Assembly: GCF_019925205.1 (NCBI RefSeq)
Contig: NC_083560.1
Coordinates: 67,717,266 to 67,781,265 of the forward strand
Source of the DNA: Metopolophium dirhodum
Lineage: Eukaryota > Arthropoda > Insecta > Hemiptera > Aphididae
Direction: 5' to 3'
DNA length: 64,000 nt
Each line of letters begins with the position of its first letter. The first letter of the stretch is position 1. The translations under genes and the position numbers were made by a program. Of the stretch, positions 39,324-53,040 are shown piece by piece. The notes below the pieces were generated by a model that saw only the letters and a list, made by a program, of their open reading frames with translations, had not been told where the DNA came from and did not search any database.

Positions 39324-39568
39324 TATAATTATTGGAAAGATGGAATTTAAATTAGGTAACTAATTACCTACTTAGTGCTATTTTAATATAATCTTTTAAC
39401 AAATTGTTTTGTTTTGTAGATATTCAGATTCTGATGAGTGTAGAAATATATGTAGTATCTATTATATAGGTAGATATTGGTTTAACAATGATGTGTGTTT
39501 AAGAAATTAAAGAAAAAAGCAATTCATAAAGATGAAACAAAAAAATAGAAAGTAAAAAAAGGCGAGCA

Positions 39569-42475
39569 GGTGGGTATTGCTTTGCTGTACAGTAGGCTAC
39601 AAGTCGCTGTAATGGATGGTGTTAAATTTGATTCTGAAAAACGATTCTGAGCGAAGTCAGTCAGTCAGCCTATGATATTACCATAGAACAATATATTACT
39701 TTCTTGATTTAAAAAGAAAAATTTTTATGAATTCTCAACTCAAAATAATTTGCTAATTTTCGTGATTTCTCCGTATTTTGACAAGATTTGAACTTTAAAT
39801 GCTATTAAAAGAAAACTGTGATTTAGGATTTTTATATTTTTCAAATGTCATTATAACAATTAAGTAGGAGCCTTGTATTAAATTTGCAAGCTTTTTTACC
39901 CAACAAATAAAGTTTTATTGACATTCATAGAAAAAAAAACCTAAAAAAGTTAGAAACTGAGTATATCCGTAAGTCAAAATATTTTGAAGATTTTTTAACG
40001 TATAGAAAAGGCTAATATAAACATTTAGTGAAAATTTCATGTATTTACGATTATTTGTTTTAGAGTTACACCAAAGCCAAAAAGCCAAACTTTTTGCCTA
40101 AAAATTCAGTTTTTCCTAATCGGAATCTATTTCAAATTATAAGTATATTAACCTACCTATTACAATAAATTTTAAGATAATAATATTTTTCAAAAGCAGA
40201 TGAAAAAAAATTAAAAATCCAGTCACAATTTTTTTTTATAAGCATCGAAAGTTCAAAATACGTCAGAATGACGAAAATTTGCAAATTATTTTTAGTTAGA
40301 AATTCATAAAAAATGTTCTTTTTAAATCTAAGATTTGAAAATGTAATACAAGATAACTCATAAATTTGTTTACCTTTATCAAAGAAAAAAATATGTCTAC
40401 AAGAAAGTCAAATTAAATTTTTATATGAGTGTTTGAAATTCATATTTTTACAACATTTGATATTCACTTGATGAGAAATATTTAATCACGATTTTCTTAT
40501 TTTGTTGTAATTAAACAAAAAATGACTGTAGATACTTGAAAATTTCACTGAATGTTTATATTAGCATTTTCTATACACCATAAAATTATCAAAATATTTT
40601 GACTCTTTTTGAACTGTGTATGGACATTATCTGTTTTGAATTCAAATTTAACACCATCCATTACAGCGACCCACTTGTAACCTACTGTATAGCAGAGCAA
40701 CATCCACTTACCCACCTTTTTTACATAAATAAATATTTAATAATTACCATGATATCTCTATTTTTCATCTCAGTGGGTCTTCTATAGGCTAAAACTAAAT
40801 ACTAAAATGAAGATAATTAAAAAATGTAAGGTTTTAAAATAAGTTTTAAAGAATTATAAGTTATAACAAAACGTGTTATACAATTATTTAAAACGAAAAT
40901 GTGATTTAACAAAATCAATATTCTAAGATTTTACTTAGTTTACTAAGTTTTGAAACAACCATTAATGTTTAGTCTATGAGCGCTCCGTTCCGATGAATGT
41001 AATAATGTGTTTTAGATTCTGAGCGAAGCGATGAATGTATTGATTCTACAATGATGTGTGTTTTTTTTTTAAATTTTTTTTTTTAATTTTTTTGTCTGTC
41101 TTCACCTTTTAGGACATTAAAAGTGCTTGGATTTTCTTCAATAGTAACTTTTTTGATAGGAAAGTGAATCTAGTTGGTACTTTGGGGGGTCAAAAGTAAA
41201 AATTTCCCAGTAGTTTTCACAAGCGACGTGAAAAACAAAAGAAAAATTAAGGAAAAACTGGAATTTTTACGCAAAATCTGTTTTCGAGAAAATCGATTTT
41301 GGTTTTTGGTGTAACTCTAAAACAAATGACCGTAGGGACATGAAATTTTGACTGAATGTTTATATTAGCATTTTCTATGCACCATAAAAATTTGATAATA
41401 TTTTGACTCTTTTTGAGCTGTTTACGGCCATTGTCAGTTTTCAATTTTTTTAGTTTTTTTTTCTATAAATATCAATAAAATTTTATCTGTTGAGTAAAAA
41501 AGCTTGAAAATTTAATATAAGGCTCCTAGGTTATTGTTTCAAAGGCAGATGAAAAATATTAAAAATCCTTAGTCACAGTTTTTAATTATAAGCATTTAAA
41601 GTTCAAATTTTGACAAAATACGGAAAAATCACGAAAAATAGCAAATTATTTTGAGTTGAGAATTCATAAAAATTTTTCTTTTTAAATCTAAGATTTGAAA
41701 ATGTAATATAAGATTACTCATAATTTGTCTACCTTTATCAAAAAAAAAAAAAATGTCTAGAAGAAACTTAAATTAAATTTTTATGAGCGTCTGAAATTTA
41801 TATTTTTACAACATTTGATATTTACTCGATTTCTCGTGTAACAATTTTCTTATTTTATTGTAATTAAAAAACGAATGACTGTAGATACTTGAAAATTTCA
41901 CTGAATGTTCATATTAGCATTTTCTATACACCATAAAATGTTGAAAATATTTTGACTCTTTTTGAGCTGTTTACGGACATTGTCAGTTTTCAATTTTTTT
42001 AGTTTTTTTTTCTATAAATATCAATAAATTTTTATTTGTTGGGTAAAAAAGCGTGAAAATTTAATATAAGGCTCCTGATATATCGTTCTAATAGCAGTTG
42101 AAAAATATTAAAAATACATAGGCACAATTTTTTTTTTATAAGCATTTAAAGTTCGAATTTTGACAACATTTATCAAATTTATAATTTATTAATTATTTTG
42201 TGGTTAAAAATGTATAAAATGTTTAACTTTTATGGCTAAAGATTGAAAATTTAAAACAAGGCTCCGAGTAAATAGGTTATATATAAATTACTTTATTCAC
42301 AATAATATCATCAAATATACTTGGTAAAATCATAGGCTGACTGACCGTTTTCGCTCAGAATCGTTTTTCTTATACAATGATATTATATCATTGAATTCAA
42401 ATTTAACACCATCCATTACAGTGACCCACTTGTAACCTACTGTATAGCAGAGCAACATCCACTTACCCACATTTT
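39569..42475. mobile_element. modular TIR-family element with internal tandem repeats
   Basis: Left end GGTGGGTATTGCTTTGCTGT with TGGATGGTGTTAAATTTGA and AACGATTCTGAGCGAAG; right end is the reverse complement (CTTCGC-type through CAACATCCACTTACCCAC), giving TIRs of over 100 bp. The interior repeats a module with TTTCACTGAATG, TTTTCTATACACCATAAAA and TTTTGACTCTTTTTGA at about 40548, 41355 and 41905. A second right-end copy lies internally at about 40640-40715. No transposase frame is visible. It is likely non-autonomous and built by internal amplification. Confidence 0.6.
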
Positions 42476-43516
42476 TTACATAAATAGTTATTTAATAATT
42501 ACAATGATATCTCTATTTTTCATCTCAGTGGGTCTTCAATAGGCTAAAACTAAATACTAAAATGAAGATAATTAAAAAATGTAAGGTTTTAAAATAAGTT
42601 TTAAAGAATTATAAGTTATAACAAAACGTGCTATACAATTTTTAAAACAAAAATGTGATTTAACAAAATCAATATTCTAAGATTTTACTTAGTTTACTAA
42701 GTTTTGAAACAACCATTAATGTTTAGTCTATGAGCGCTCCGTTCCGATGAATGTAATAATGTGTTTTTTTTCTTATATTTTGTGTGTCAGTGTAAACGAT
42801 AAGTAATTGAAATAATGCTTACATTTTCAACTTTGGTATTTAAAGTTCAAATCTTGACAAAATCATGAAAATTAGCGAATTATATTGAGTTGGGTATTCA
42901 TACAATTTTTTCTTTTTAAATCTATGATTTGAAAATGTAATACAAAATTACTCATAAGTTTGTCTACCTTTATAAAAAAAAAAATGTCTACAAGCAAATC
43001 AAATTAAATTTGTATGAACGTTTGAACTTCATATCATGTAGCAATTTTATTATTTTTTGTAATTCAAAAACGAACGTACGTTTCCCAGCCCCCAACATAT
43101 CAATTTTCATGAATTTTCTTTTGTCAATATTTAGTACTTTATTTGTTTGAATTTGTTTGACCCGAATCAGAATTTGTTTGACAACAGGTACCTTGGAAAA
43201 TTCAATTTCCCCGTGTGGGGCCGAGGAAATGTTTCCCCAGCCCCCCTCATAAGTAAATAATGGACTTTCCAGGATTTTTCTTTTGCTAATATTCAGTACG
43301 TTATTTGTTTGACCCGAATCAGAATTTGTTCGACATCGGGTACCCCCGAAAATTCAATTTCCCTGTGGGGCTTATAATTTGTTTAAATTGTATGCTAAAT
43401 AAATTCAAATTCAATTAAATTTGACCTTTCAGGGCAGAGTCGCTCAGAATTGGATTTACATATAGTACTTAGTAGGTAATTAGTTTGTCATTCTTAATTA
43501 TTGTTTAGAATGAAAA

Positions 43517-44106
43517 GGTTGTAACTGATATTTCTCGGTTTCGGCCTTATCATTCACGTTTTTATGAGTTAGAACCTTTTCATTCCGTGTATCCCTTAAA
43601 TAATCAACGGATCGATACGATTTCAAGATTGAATTATACAACAATAAATATTAAATAATTATATACAAAAAAACCATTTTTCAAAAAAATTGATTTAGAA
43701 CCTTTTCATTCTGAGACGACGCAGTGTAGTGTAATATTATTGTTCGTGTTGAGCGCCGGCACGTCCACACACAGTGTGTGTTCGAATGCAGTTCACGACT
43801 CGTTGGTCGTTATTATGCCATTATTCCGAGTCCACATAGGTACAAGTGTGACACCGCTCGCATCCTTGCAATTACTTAAGGTCACATTTTATAAATTGGA
43901 CATCATCGGCTGAGCCTTGTCGCGATTAATCGCCGCCGCCACCGTTCATCTTTTTCGTACTTTTTGAAATTTGCAACTCCATGACCATTCTTTAACAGCT
44001 TGCAAATTGTTGCCATCTATATTCTATATTTATAAGAAAAAAACTATACACTTAATAACTACAAAACTAAATTTGAATAAAATATCTTAATTGAATAAAA
44101 CGTTAA
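43517..44106 (+). repeat. copy 2 of the GC-rich repeat module
   Basis: Same content as 38756-39323, with a small insertion near 43670 (AAAACCATTTTTCAAAA) and other minor differences. It is preceded by GAATGAAAAGGTT, the inverse of the AACCTTTTCATTC motif found twice inside, which hints at a fold-back end. After AATAAAACGTTAA the sequence diverges from copy 1. Confidence 0.8.
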
Positions 44107-44653
44107 AAGTGGATCAGGTAAAGTCGGGTGGAAAACTTCAAAGACGTCCGATACGGTACCTACTGTCTTGTATATTTTGTGTTATTAATAATAATTATTG
44201 AAAACAGTCCAGTAATATTTCGAGGCTAATAACTTCGGATAAACCAACATCCAATTTTAGTTATACCTATAACTCGATTTCGCCCGCCATAAATGTTTAA
44301 AAAAATGTAGATTATATAAGTGTATCTTGGTTTTGGTGTACCTACCTAGGTACCTCAGCTCACAGATAAACTTGGGTAGCTTTGCGAACTAAATCGGCCA
44401 AGGTGAACAATTTATTTGTGGTGGATTGGGTATAGCACCTGGTATAAATCGAACGTGGTACAAACTACTCTTAAAACATTCCTGATAATAATTATCTCCT
44501 AGAACAATTCAAAATTTTCACAAAATCGGTCAAGTAGTTTTTGAGAACCCATATAATAGCCACAAATATACATTCAACTCTCATATTTGTTTCAAGATAT
44601 AATTTATTTATTCGAAACCATAAGCGTGCGACAATTTGATGGATACTTGTACC

Positions 44654-45445
44654 CAGGGCCGGATTTAGGGGAGGGCTGAGTGGGCTGCAGCCCAGGGGCC
44701 CCCACAAATTCGGGGCCCCCACAATTTTATGACATTTAAATTAGAATACAGAAAAAATATTTTATTTATATTTACACATATTTAATTAAATAATATTGAA
44801 CTTTTTTGGACATTTAAAAATTTTTATTTTACTAACTAATAATAGATGTATTTACGTTTATTGACAATGAACGGTCTCTAAAAATATAGAAAAGATAGTT
44901 TATGCCGTCCGCGATCGGTGTGCACCGTCGATTGTAATAATATTAGTAAATGTGATTCTAAATATACACATGTAGGTCTGAATGATATGTCGAATGTCGT
45001 AGAAAACATGATGGTTAGCAAGAATATAGAATATAGATTATTAATTCATTGTCAGAATTATGAGATTAGTTTTCGGAAATATAAAATACACATTACAGAC
45101 TATCTGTCTGTAGATAAATTATCGTTATTATAAATTATTGATTTATAAATTAAGAAAAGTTCCAGGCATTTAATTTTAATTGCTTGACATTATTATTTTT
45201 ATTATTTTTATTTATTATTTTTCATTTAATTACTTACACTTAATATTATGATAATATTACTTAATATACTAGTTATACTCGATTTGATTGTTTTTATACT
45301 TATTCATTATTAAATAGTAGTTAATTGTGACTACTACTAAACATAATAATAAATATTATTTGATAAAAAAAAATATATTTCCTTGTTTATGTATATACAC
45401 AATATATTCCACCCAGGGGCCACCACATACCTAAATCCACCCCTG
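44654..45445. mobile_element. non-autonomous hAT element, 792 bp, with perfect 8-bp TSD
   Basis: The left end CAGGGCCGGATTTAGG and right end CCTAAATCCACCCCTG are imperfect inverted repeats. The flanking 8-mers CTTGTACC (44646-44653 and 45446-45453) are identical, the target-site size typical of hAT transposases. The interior is AT-rich. A 71-codon frame (44918-45133) has no recognised domain and is not called as a gene. Confidence 0.88.
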
Positions 45446-46889
45446 CTTGTACCTCATCTGGCAGAGTAACTAATGGCAAACATTTAAAATACTAATTTTT
45501 ACAAAATTATTTCTCCTATAGCCAATAGCAACCATTTATATACAAAAATGTCTATCGTAAGTCTCATTGTTGAACCAACTGGGTCTAATTGTGAATCTAA
45601 ACCATTCAGGTACTCACTCAAAAACACAAAAAATGTCCAGTGGTTTAAGAGGAGTTCAATGACATAGAGATAAACATTTATTTTTATATATAAAGACATA
45701 AATTGTTATTATTTTCAGCCACCCAATTAATTTCACCAAGGAAAATTATTATACATTACAACCTTCCTTGTGACTCAACCGATTTATTAGTGAAAACCGT
45801 ATTAAAATAAGTAGAGTTATTTTCGAGATATTATGCTGGTATATACAAAAAAGGGCAGTGTTCCTCTACTATATTATGCATGTTATAAACATATAAACTT
45901 TCCTCTTGAATTATTCTATCAATTAAATAAACTGCATCAAAATCCGCTTCGTACTTTTTAAAGATTTACAGACAGACAGAGGGACTTTTATTAAGATTTA
46001 TTATTATTATTTTACGTGTACAATTTTTATGTAACTTTAAAACAAATGACCGTAGATACATGAAATTTTCACTGGTTGTTTATATTTGCATTTTCAATAT
46101 ACGATATAATTTTCAAAATATTTTTATTTGTTTTGAACTGTTAAAAAACATTTTCTGGTTTCCTATTTTATTAGTTTTTTTTTCTATGAATGTCAATTAA
46201 TTTTATTTGTTGAGTAAAAATACTTGAAAATTTAATACCAGGCTCCTACTATATTGTTACATTGAAATTTTATAAATATTAAAAATCCTTGGTCACATTT
46301 TTTTTATAAGCATTCAAATCTTGACAAAATATGGAAAAATCACGAAAATTACCAAATTATTTTGAGTTAAGAATTCATAAAAAATTTTGTTTTTAAATCT
46401 AAGATATAAAAATGTAATACAAGTTTCCTTATAAATTTGTCTACTTTTAGCAAAAAAGAAAATTCATTAATTTCACTGAATGTTAATATTGGCATTTTCT
46501 ATACACGATAAAATTTTGAATATAATTTGACTCTTTTTGAGCTTTTTACGGATATTGTCAGTTTTCAATATTTTTAGTTTTTTTTCTAAATACCAATAAA
46601 ATTTTATTTGTTAGGTAAAAAAGCGTGAAAATTTAATGCTAGGCTCCTGATATATTGTTACAATAGCAGTTGAAAAATATTAAAAATCAATAGGTATAAT
46701 TTTTTTTATAATCATTTAAAGTTCAAATTTAAAAATTAATAATTATTTTGTAGTTAAAAATTTATAAAATGCTCAACTTTTATAGCTAAGGATTGAAAAT
46801 TTAAAACAAGGCTCCACGTAAATAGGTTATATATAAATTAGTTTATTTACATTAATATCATCAAAATATATACTTAGTAATATCATAGG

Positions 46890-47032
46890 CTGACTGACCG
46901 GTTCCGCTCAGAATCGTTTTTCTTAAACTCGTACAATGATATTATATCATTGAATCCAAATTTAACACCATCCATTACAGTGACCCACTTGTAACATACT
47001 GTACAGCAGAGCGACATCCACTTACCCACCTT
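46890..47032. repeat. right-hand terminus of the modular TIR family
   Basis: Contains GGCTGACTGACCGGTTCCGC, TCAGAATCGTTTTTCTT, TTTAACACCATCCATTACAG and GCGACATCCACTTACCCACC. The preceding 0.9 kb (46020-46890) carries the internal modules of the family. No matching left end was identified for this copy. Confidence 0.75.
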
Positions 47033-47199
47033 TATCATACTAAATTAAAAAAAAAAAACAAATAAAATAAATTTTGAGATTTGTTTAATACAATGTTCAA
47101 TATCGTGTTTTGAAAATTATATGCCTTGTTCAAGTAGCTTTATAGTCCTCCTGAAGGCATATATTTCATTGTTTGCGTATATGGACTCGTGCAATTAAT

Positions 47200-47945
47200 T
47201 TAGAATCTCATGTCCAATCTCACAGCTGAAGCATTCATAGCCGCATTTTCAAGGTTCGTGACCCATCTAGGACAATGCAATCCTTTATATAGTGATAATA
47301 GTACTAATTTTGTTGTTACTAACAAGTTAGGTACTCAAGTCACATTACTCAAAGGACTCCATTCGTGATTTTTTTACTGAGTATGTAATCCATTGGCATT
47401 TCATACCTTCGTCTGATCCACATTTTGGGGGATTGTGGGAGTCATCAGTGAAATTTGCAAAAAGACACTTAACAAAGATTGTTAAAAATAATATGTTACA
47501 TTTTGAAGATCTGACCACATTTCTATGCAAAATTGAAGCAGTTCTCAGCCCCAAGGCACTCACACCATTAAGCGATGACACTAGTGATCTCTCTGCCCTT
47601 ACTCCAGCTCACTTTCTTCTTGGTGAGCCGTAAACTTTACCAGCTGAGCCTGATGTATAGACCGTGCCTCAAATTGGTACAGGCTCAAAAGTAGTTGTTT
47701 TGGAAATGTTGGTCAGTCGAGTACCTTCCACAATTGCAAAGACGCACACGCCGGGTGTCTCCAGTTCACCACGTTAAGGTTGGTGACCTAGCATTGCTGA
47801 AGGATGACCGACTGCCACCCATAAGCTGGCATCTTGTTCGCGTTATCAAAGTACATCCTGGCTTTGACAATATCGGAAGTGCCGTTACCCTTCAAGGAGC
47901 TTCTGGATCCCAGTTTAAAAGGCCAAACCTTATGTTGTACCTCCT
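47200..47945 (+). pseudogene. BEL/Pao retrotransposon integrase remnant
   Basis: Three frames joined by shifts encode the C-terminal pol region of a BEL/Pao element. They are LTAEAFIAAFSRFVTHLGQ with YSDNSTNF (second catalytic Asp), then PHFGGLWESSVKFAK (catalytic Glu in LWE), IEAVLSPKALTPLSDD and LSALTPAHFLLGEP, then FWKCWSVEYLPQLQRR and VGDLALLKDDRLPPISWHLVRV. Stops and frameshifts make it non-functional. The purine-rich ATGGGGGGAT at about 48040 followed by TGTTGTGTG (48055) could mark a polypurine tract and LTR start. Upstream pol is missing, replaced by the TIR-family end at 47032. Confidence 0.82.
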
Positions 47946-50666
47946 TATATTACAAGATAGTCTGTTTTCATTATTACCTATGTTATATTATAGTTCCTCA
48001 TAATTATTCAAGTTTATATTTCTGAAAGGCTTCCCCTTTCATGGGGGGATTTATATGTTGTGTGTATATATATATATATTTGTTTGGTTTTTTTTTTTGT
48101 TATTGGAGTTTGGCCCCGTTATTATTTGAGGATCTATTGCCGTAATTGTAAACAAAAGCCGTATATCGTTTATTATTTAAAATACAATTATTATTGTTAC
48201 TTCTTATTATACCATATAGGTATACACTATACCCGACGCGGCAATTTCATGTCATATCATAATCAGTAATCACCATTATTATAATTTATAGTATAACTCA
48301 TTAATACATATTATTAGAGCGCGGATCTTTAGGTTTTTACATATTTTTATTGGCTTTATGCAGCTTTACGAGGATGAACAAATTCGTCTTTGGATCCATC
48401 AAAGAATTTGTAGGAAAAAATGTATTTTGCATATTTTAGAATGTTTAGCTTATTTGTCATATTTTAGAATATATTCAATTATTGTTCATAAAAAAACATA
48501 TTTTATTAATATTTCTCGAGTTGTGATTTTTCTAGGGAAAAAATAATTTGATTAAAGAATGTTAAAAATAAAAAATCATTGAATTATTTACTTGGATGTA
48601 ATTAAATTGGTAATGTTGGTCATATTGTAACTCTCAATCCGCGGCATAGAGTAATATAGAGGGGCCGTTTCTCTTACTGCATGTATTAGAAATATGTGAT
48701 AGATCCCCATGAACCTTTTAGATTTTGAGCAAAGAAAATAATATTTGTTTTGTTTAATAAGATCATATGCTTTTTTTTTAAATATTGTTTAATCATTTTA
48801 TGAACCCTTCCCAACCTCCTCCTTCGCAAAGATATATTATTTGAATGTATACCACTTGAGCCCTACTTATAATTAATGATATAAGTTGTAATAACGTAAA
48901 ATAGGATAACATATAAATAATTATAAATATACGGCTCCTGCCGATAGTTATATTAAAATAGTAAAAGTTAGAATTGTAAAATTACGCTATTACCTTCCTC
49001 CAGGTGTTCGGAGGGCTCTCGAGATCGTGTATTCGAGAATTATATCAAATACACCGTACAATATGATTTTATGAAAAAAAGCACATAGAACGTATTGACT
49101 GCAATCCACATAAAATATTATATCATATGCCTTACCTGATTCGCAGTTGTTCGTAGACAAAATTGTAAGAGTTTTAGGTTTTAGATAAGATAAAGTACTA
49201 CTTCAAATACACAAATTGAATTAACGAACGCACTGATTATTGCTTGCATAAGAAGTCCAGTTGTCGCTCGTTGAAATCGGTTTGATACTTGAGAGGTTGT
49301 TACTTGGTGGCTGGTGCTCATGCACTGGTTTAAGGGACGGACGCGAGGATGCTGACCAGAGAGTGGTGGGTGGCTTTGTCACTAAATTATTGTGGGCCTG
49401 GGAACTAGATTATTCTTTGGCGTCAGCATAAAATAAAGTCACACACATCCTACGTAATATTGTTATGAGTGCGTGTCAATATCTTAGTTGTCGTTATCAA
49501 TGGTTTTATTTGATGCGACCGATTTCTACAAGCGACAGTCTGGCTGTTGTTTATTAATCTGTAAAATTTTAGTTTATTATAATGGTGTGTGAGCATATCA
49601 TTACATCCACCCTGCACTTTTTTGTGTTGTGCCCTCACAACACCACTCGTGGGTGAGAGTGAGAGCAATACAAATATTTAAGTAGAGGAGAGATTAAGTT
49701 AGAAAAAGTTGAAAGTTGAAATATTAAAAGTTGAAAGTTGAAAGTTGAAAGTTGAAAGTTGAAAAAAGTTATACAATTTAAACTGGACATTTATATATAT
49801 ATAAAGAAAACAAATTTTTACTATACAATCTAAAAGGGGCAATGTAAATAATATTAAAGTTTACATATTACATTGGAAAACAAAAAATTAGGAAGATAGA
49901 ACTGAAGCTGAAAGTTCGTACTCCCCGCATTCCATTGATGTGTTTCTATTTTTATATATTTTATATTTTAAGTTCCCTATCTGGTGTTGTAATGATAGCT
50001 ATACAGTTTTTTTTTTTTTTAAATTTAATATTTGTGTACAATATATTGTCAACATGACATGTTATGAATTTTTACATATTTTGGTTTTTATCCTATATAT
50101 TCTACATAGTTTTAACTTTTAACTAATCTAATTATACATTTTTCATATTTACTTTGCTTACAATGTATTTAGTTCATAGACATTTTTTTTTTGTTTTTAT
50201 GATAACTTAAAAGTTAAACAAAGTTAATTTTTTTTTATATATATTTTTTTTGGTATTTCTTATGCTTAACATTTATTTTCTTATTAGTACAAGCTTAAAA
50301 AAGTCAAATTGTATTGTGTTTGATATCGGCGGTGTTCCGAGAAGTTTATCACACGTACACCAACAACATGTATATTCAATATTCGTATTAATATATCTTA
50401 ATAATATAAATGTATACTGCTAATAACCAAGGCAGGTATTGTGGGCTCGCGTCGTCTGGTGCCCCCACTCACTAGTTCACTACCATCCACCGTATTCAGT
50501 ATCAATCATGCGCCGATGTTATTTTCAGTCGTTACGTCAGGACAGTTGCCTTCAGTGTGTTCGTAGGCTGCATCGCTGTTTGCCGCTGTTTTTGCTCCGA
50601 TACTATTGTACAGATTTGAGACTGCGGTTGTTTTTTATATTTTAAAAGCGACTTCATTCAGTTCAT
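47946..50666. other. AT-rich tract, possibly including a BEL/Pao LTR; no gene
   Basis: No supported frame was seen. The part from about 48055 onward could be a 3' LTR of the integrase remnant; its end is not defined. A heptamer array of GTTGAAA units lies at about 49729-49767. The patch at about 50430-50640 is GC-richer, has no recognised identity, and may belong to the Helitron 5' region or to older DNA. Confidence 0.4.
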
Positions 50667-50886
50667 TCTATATATTAGTATAGTCTATACTGTATAGATT
50701 TCCGTATTTATTTTAACATCGCCGTACGCTGATATTATTATCGTTGTATGGACTGTGTAATAGTTTTCAATCGTTTTCGGTAGAACACGTATTTTATCGA
50801 TTTTGATTGTTATTTTATTAACTGTTGATTGTTGGCTGGTTTAATCATTTAAAGGCGTAATTGATTGTACTACTTTCATTTTTAAA

Positions 50887-53040
50887 ATGCCTAGACGAAA
50901 GTTAAACATTGGTCGATCTCAGAATGATGCCAAAAGAATGGGTGTAGTACGTAGAGAACGACAGTCAAATAATGATGATGTTGTTAACGACAGAGGTTCA
51001 TGGTCGAGAAAAGATTATTCTGCTATGAACTATGAGTTAACGGTGGATTAAAAAAATAACCCATCAGTTTATATAGGAAATCCTACAATAGTTTGCCAGT
51101 TTTGTTCTGCTCTGAGATGGAAAGACGAATGTAAAACCTTATGTTGCTCTCATAATTAGATGATATAATTATACCACCAGAACCATTGAATTCCCTTCTT
51201 AATGGAGTCACACAAAACATAAACAATTCACACGCGATATTCGTTATTACAACAATGCTTTCCAAATGACTTCATTCAGAAGCAAGCTGGTAGTTCATAA
51301 AGGGTTTATGCCTACCTTTAAAGTACAGGGTCAGGTTTACCACGTGGCCGGCAGTCTTTTTCCATATCATCCTGATGACCATAAATTTTTGCAGATTTAT
51401 TTTATTTCCAGTCCTGATGCAAAAGTATCTATACGATGTAACATAAATTCAAGAGAGATCCTCGACAGCGTATTAATGAGATCCCTACAAGACATGTTAA
51501 ATACTCATAATAGACATGTAAAGTCTTTTAAAACAGCCATTGAAAGCGTTCTTTCTAATGTTACAGACTATAAATTGGTAATTCACTTTAACAAAGTTCC
51601 GAATGGTGAACATCGCGGTCGTTACAATGCTCCGTCAACGAGCGAAGTAGCCGTTACAATTACAGGACAACAATTCGACAAAAGAGACATTGTACTGCGA
51701 TGTCGTGATGACAATCTTCAAATAATTTCTGAATTACACCGATCCTTCGACAGTCTTCAATATCCATTAATGTTCCCCTACGGTGAAGATGGATACTCGA
51801 TAGATATCCCTCAAGTCGATCCTGTTACTAGAGTTCCTACACAAGAAAAAGTTTCATGTATGAACTATTATTACTATCGCATAATGGAACGCCAGAACAA
51901 TTCAAATCATTTACTTAGATAATATGTTATTTAACCAATATATAGTTGATATATCAGTATGCCAAAATCGAATCTGAACGTTTGGCGTTTATAAGACACA
52001 ATCAAAAGACATTACGTGCTGAAAGTTACATTCATCTACAGGACACATTGCGCTCAAATGAACAAATCAATAACATTGGACAATTAGTTATATTGCCATC
52101 AAGTTTTATGGAGGGACCGAGGTATCTTCATGAAAAAACACAGGATGCAATGACTTACGTAAAAAACTTATGGTAAACCAGATTTATTCATCACGATGAC
52201 ATGTAATCCACACTGGCCCGAGATCTTAAATAATATCCATACTAATTCAAAACCTCAAGACAGATACGACATAGTAAATCGAGTTTTTCATTTAAAGGTG
52301 CAAAAGCTGTTAACTCTCATTAATAAACATCATATATTTGGCCCTCCACGGTGTTATATGTACACGGTTGAATGACAAAAGCGTGGGTTACCACATATAC
52401 ACCTTCTTCTTTGGCTTACAAACAAAATCCAACCAGACCAAATTGACAGTGTAATTACAGCTGAAATACCAAACAAAGAAGAAGATCAAGAACTGTATGA
52501 TAAAGCACATGGTTCATGGACCATGTGGGGCTTTTAACCATAACTCACCATGCATGATTGAGGGGAAATGTTCTAAGAAATTCCCAAAACAATTTCAGAG
52601 CAATACCTCTTCTGGTGAAGATGTCTATCCAAAGTATAGAATATTATCACCCGAAGAAGGTGGAAAAATATGTACTATTCGAAATCATGAAATTGACAAC
52701 AGATTGATTGTACCCTACAACAAACTTTTGCTTAAAGTATTTGATGGTCATATTAATGTAGAATTATGTAGTTCTAAGTCGATAAAATATGTAACTAAAT
52801 ATATTAATAAAGGCAGCGACCAAGCTACGTGTAGCGTGCAGTCGACAGATGAAGTGGACCAATATCAGTTTGGTCGCTACATGTGTAGCTCAGAAGCAGT
52901 TTGGCGGATTTTATCATTTAGTATACACGAGATAGCAGCAATTGTTATCCATCTCGCAGTTCACTTAGAAAAAGGGTATATTTTTCAGAAAGTAATGTAA
53001 GTGATGTTGTTGATAATCCGCGAGATACGACAATAACGGC
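50887..53040 (+). pseudogene. Helitron Rep region (N-terminal and HUH nuclease), broken
   Basis: The frame starts at ATG 50887 (MPRRKLNIGRSQNDAKRMG). Stops and shifts follow at about 51050-51260, then a clean 218-codon frame at 51266-51922 matches the helitron-like N-terminal domain (FKVQGQVYHVAGSLFP, YPLMFPYGEDGY). Next come IESERLAFIRHNQKTLRAE, FMEGPRY, and at about 52350-52425 a YTVE-stop-QKRGLPHIHLLLWL segment with the HUH metal-binding pair (HIH). The frame 52497-53000 carries IKYVTKYINKG, the region of the catalytic tyrosines. The TGA just before the HUH motif disables it. The intact protein would nick and rejoin DNA at the element ends. Confidence 0.85.

Larger units (their letters stand above)
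39325..47585 (+). repeat. composite duplicated block, copy A
   Basis: This segment recurs as 56921-63034 in the same orientation. Shared parts start at ATAATTATTGG (39325 and 56921) and end at GACACTAGT (47585 and 63034). From about 42400 to 46450 the offset is a constant 15324 bp and no differences were seen at the places compared. Outside that core the copies differ by substitutions and by three sizeable indels. Copy A is the longer, at 8.26 kb against 6.11 kb. Confidence 0.9.

Noticed and set aside
40599..40787. Short frame repeated almost unchanged at 57678-57866
   Set aside because: The similarity reflects copied TIR-family DNA. There is no domain, and the frame crosses a terminus and a module junction.
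44918..45133. 71-codon frame identical at 60242-60457
   Set aside because: It lies in a non-autonomous hAT element and is identical only because the block is duplicated; no transposase motif.
49440..49670. Possible LTR end near ATCATTACATCCACC
   Set aside because: It could close a BEL/Pao LTR starting at 48055, but that would be unusually long and no second LTR or target duplication was found.
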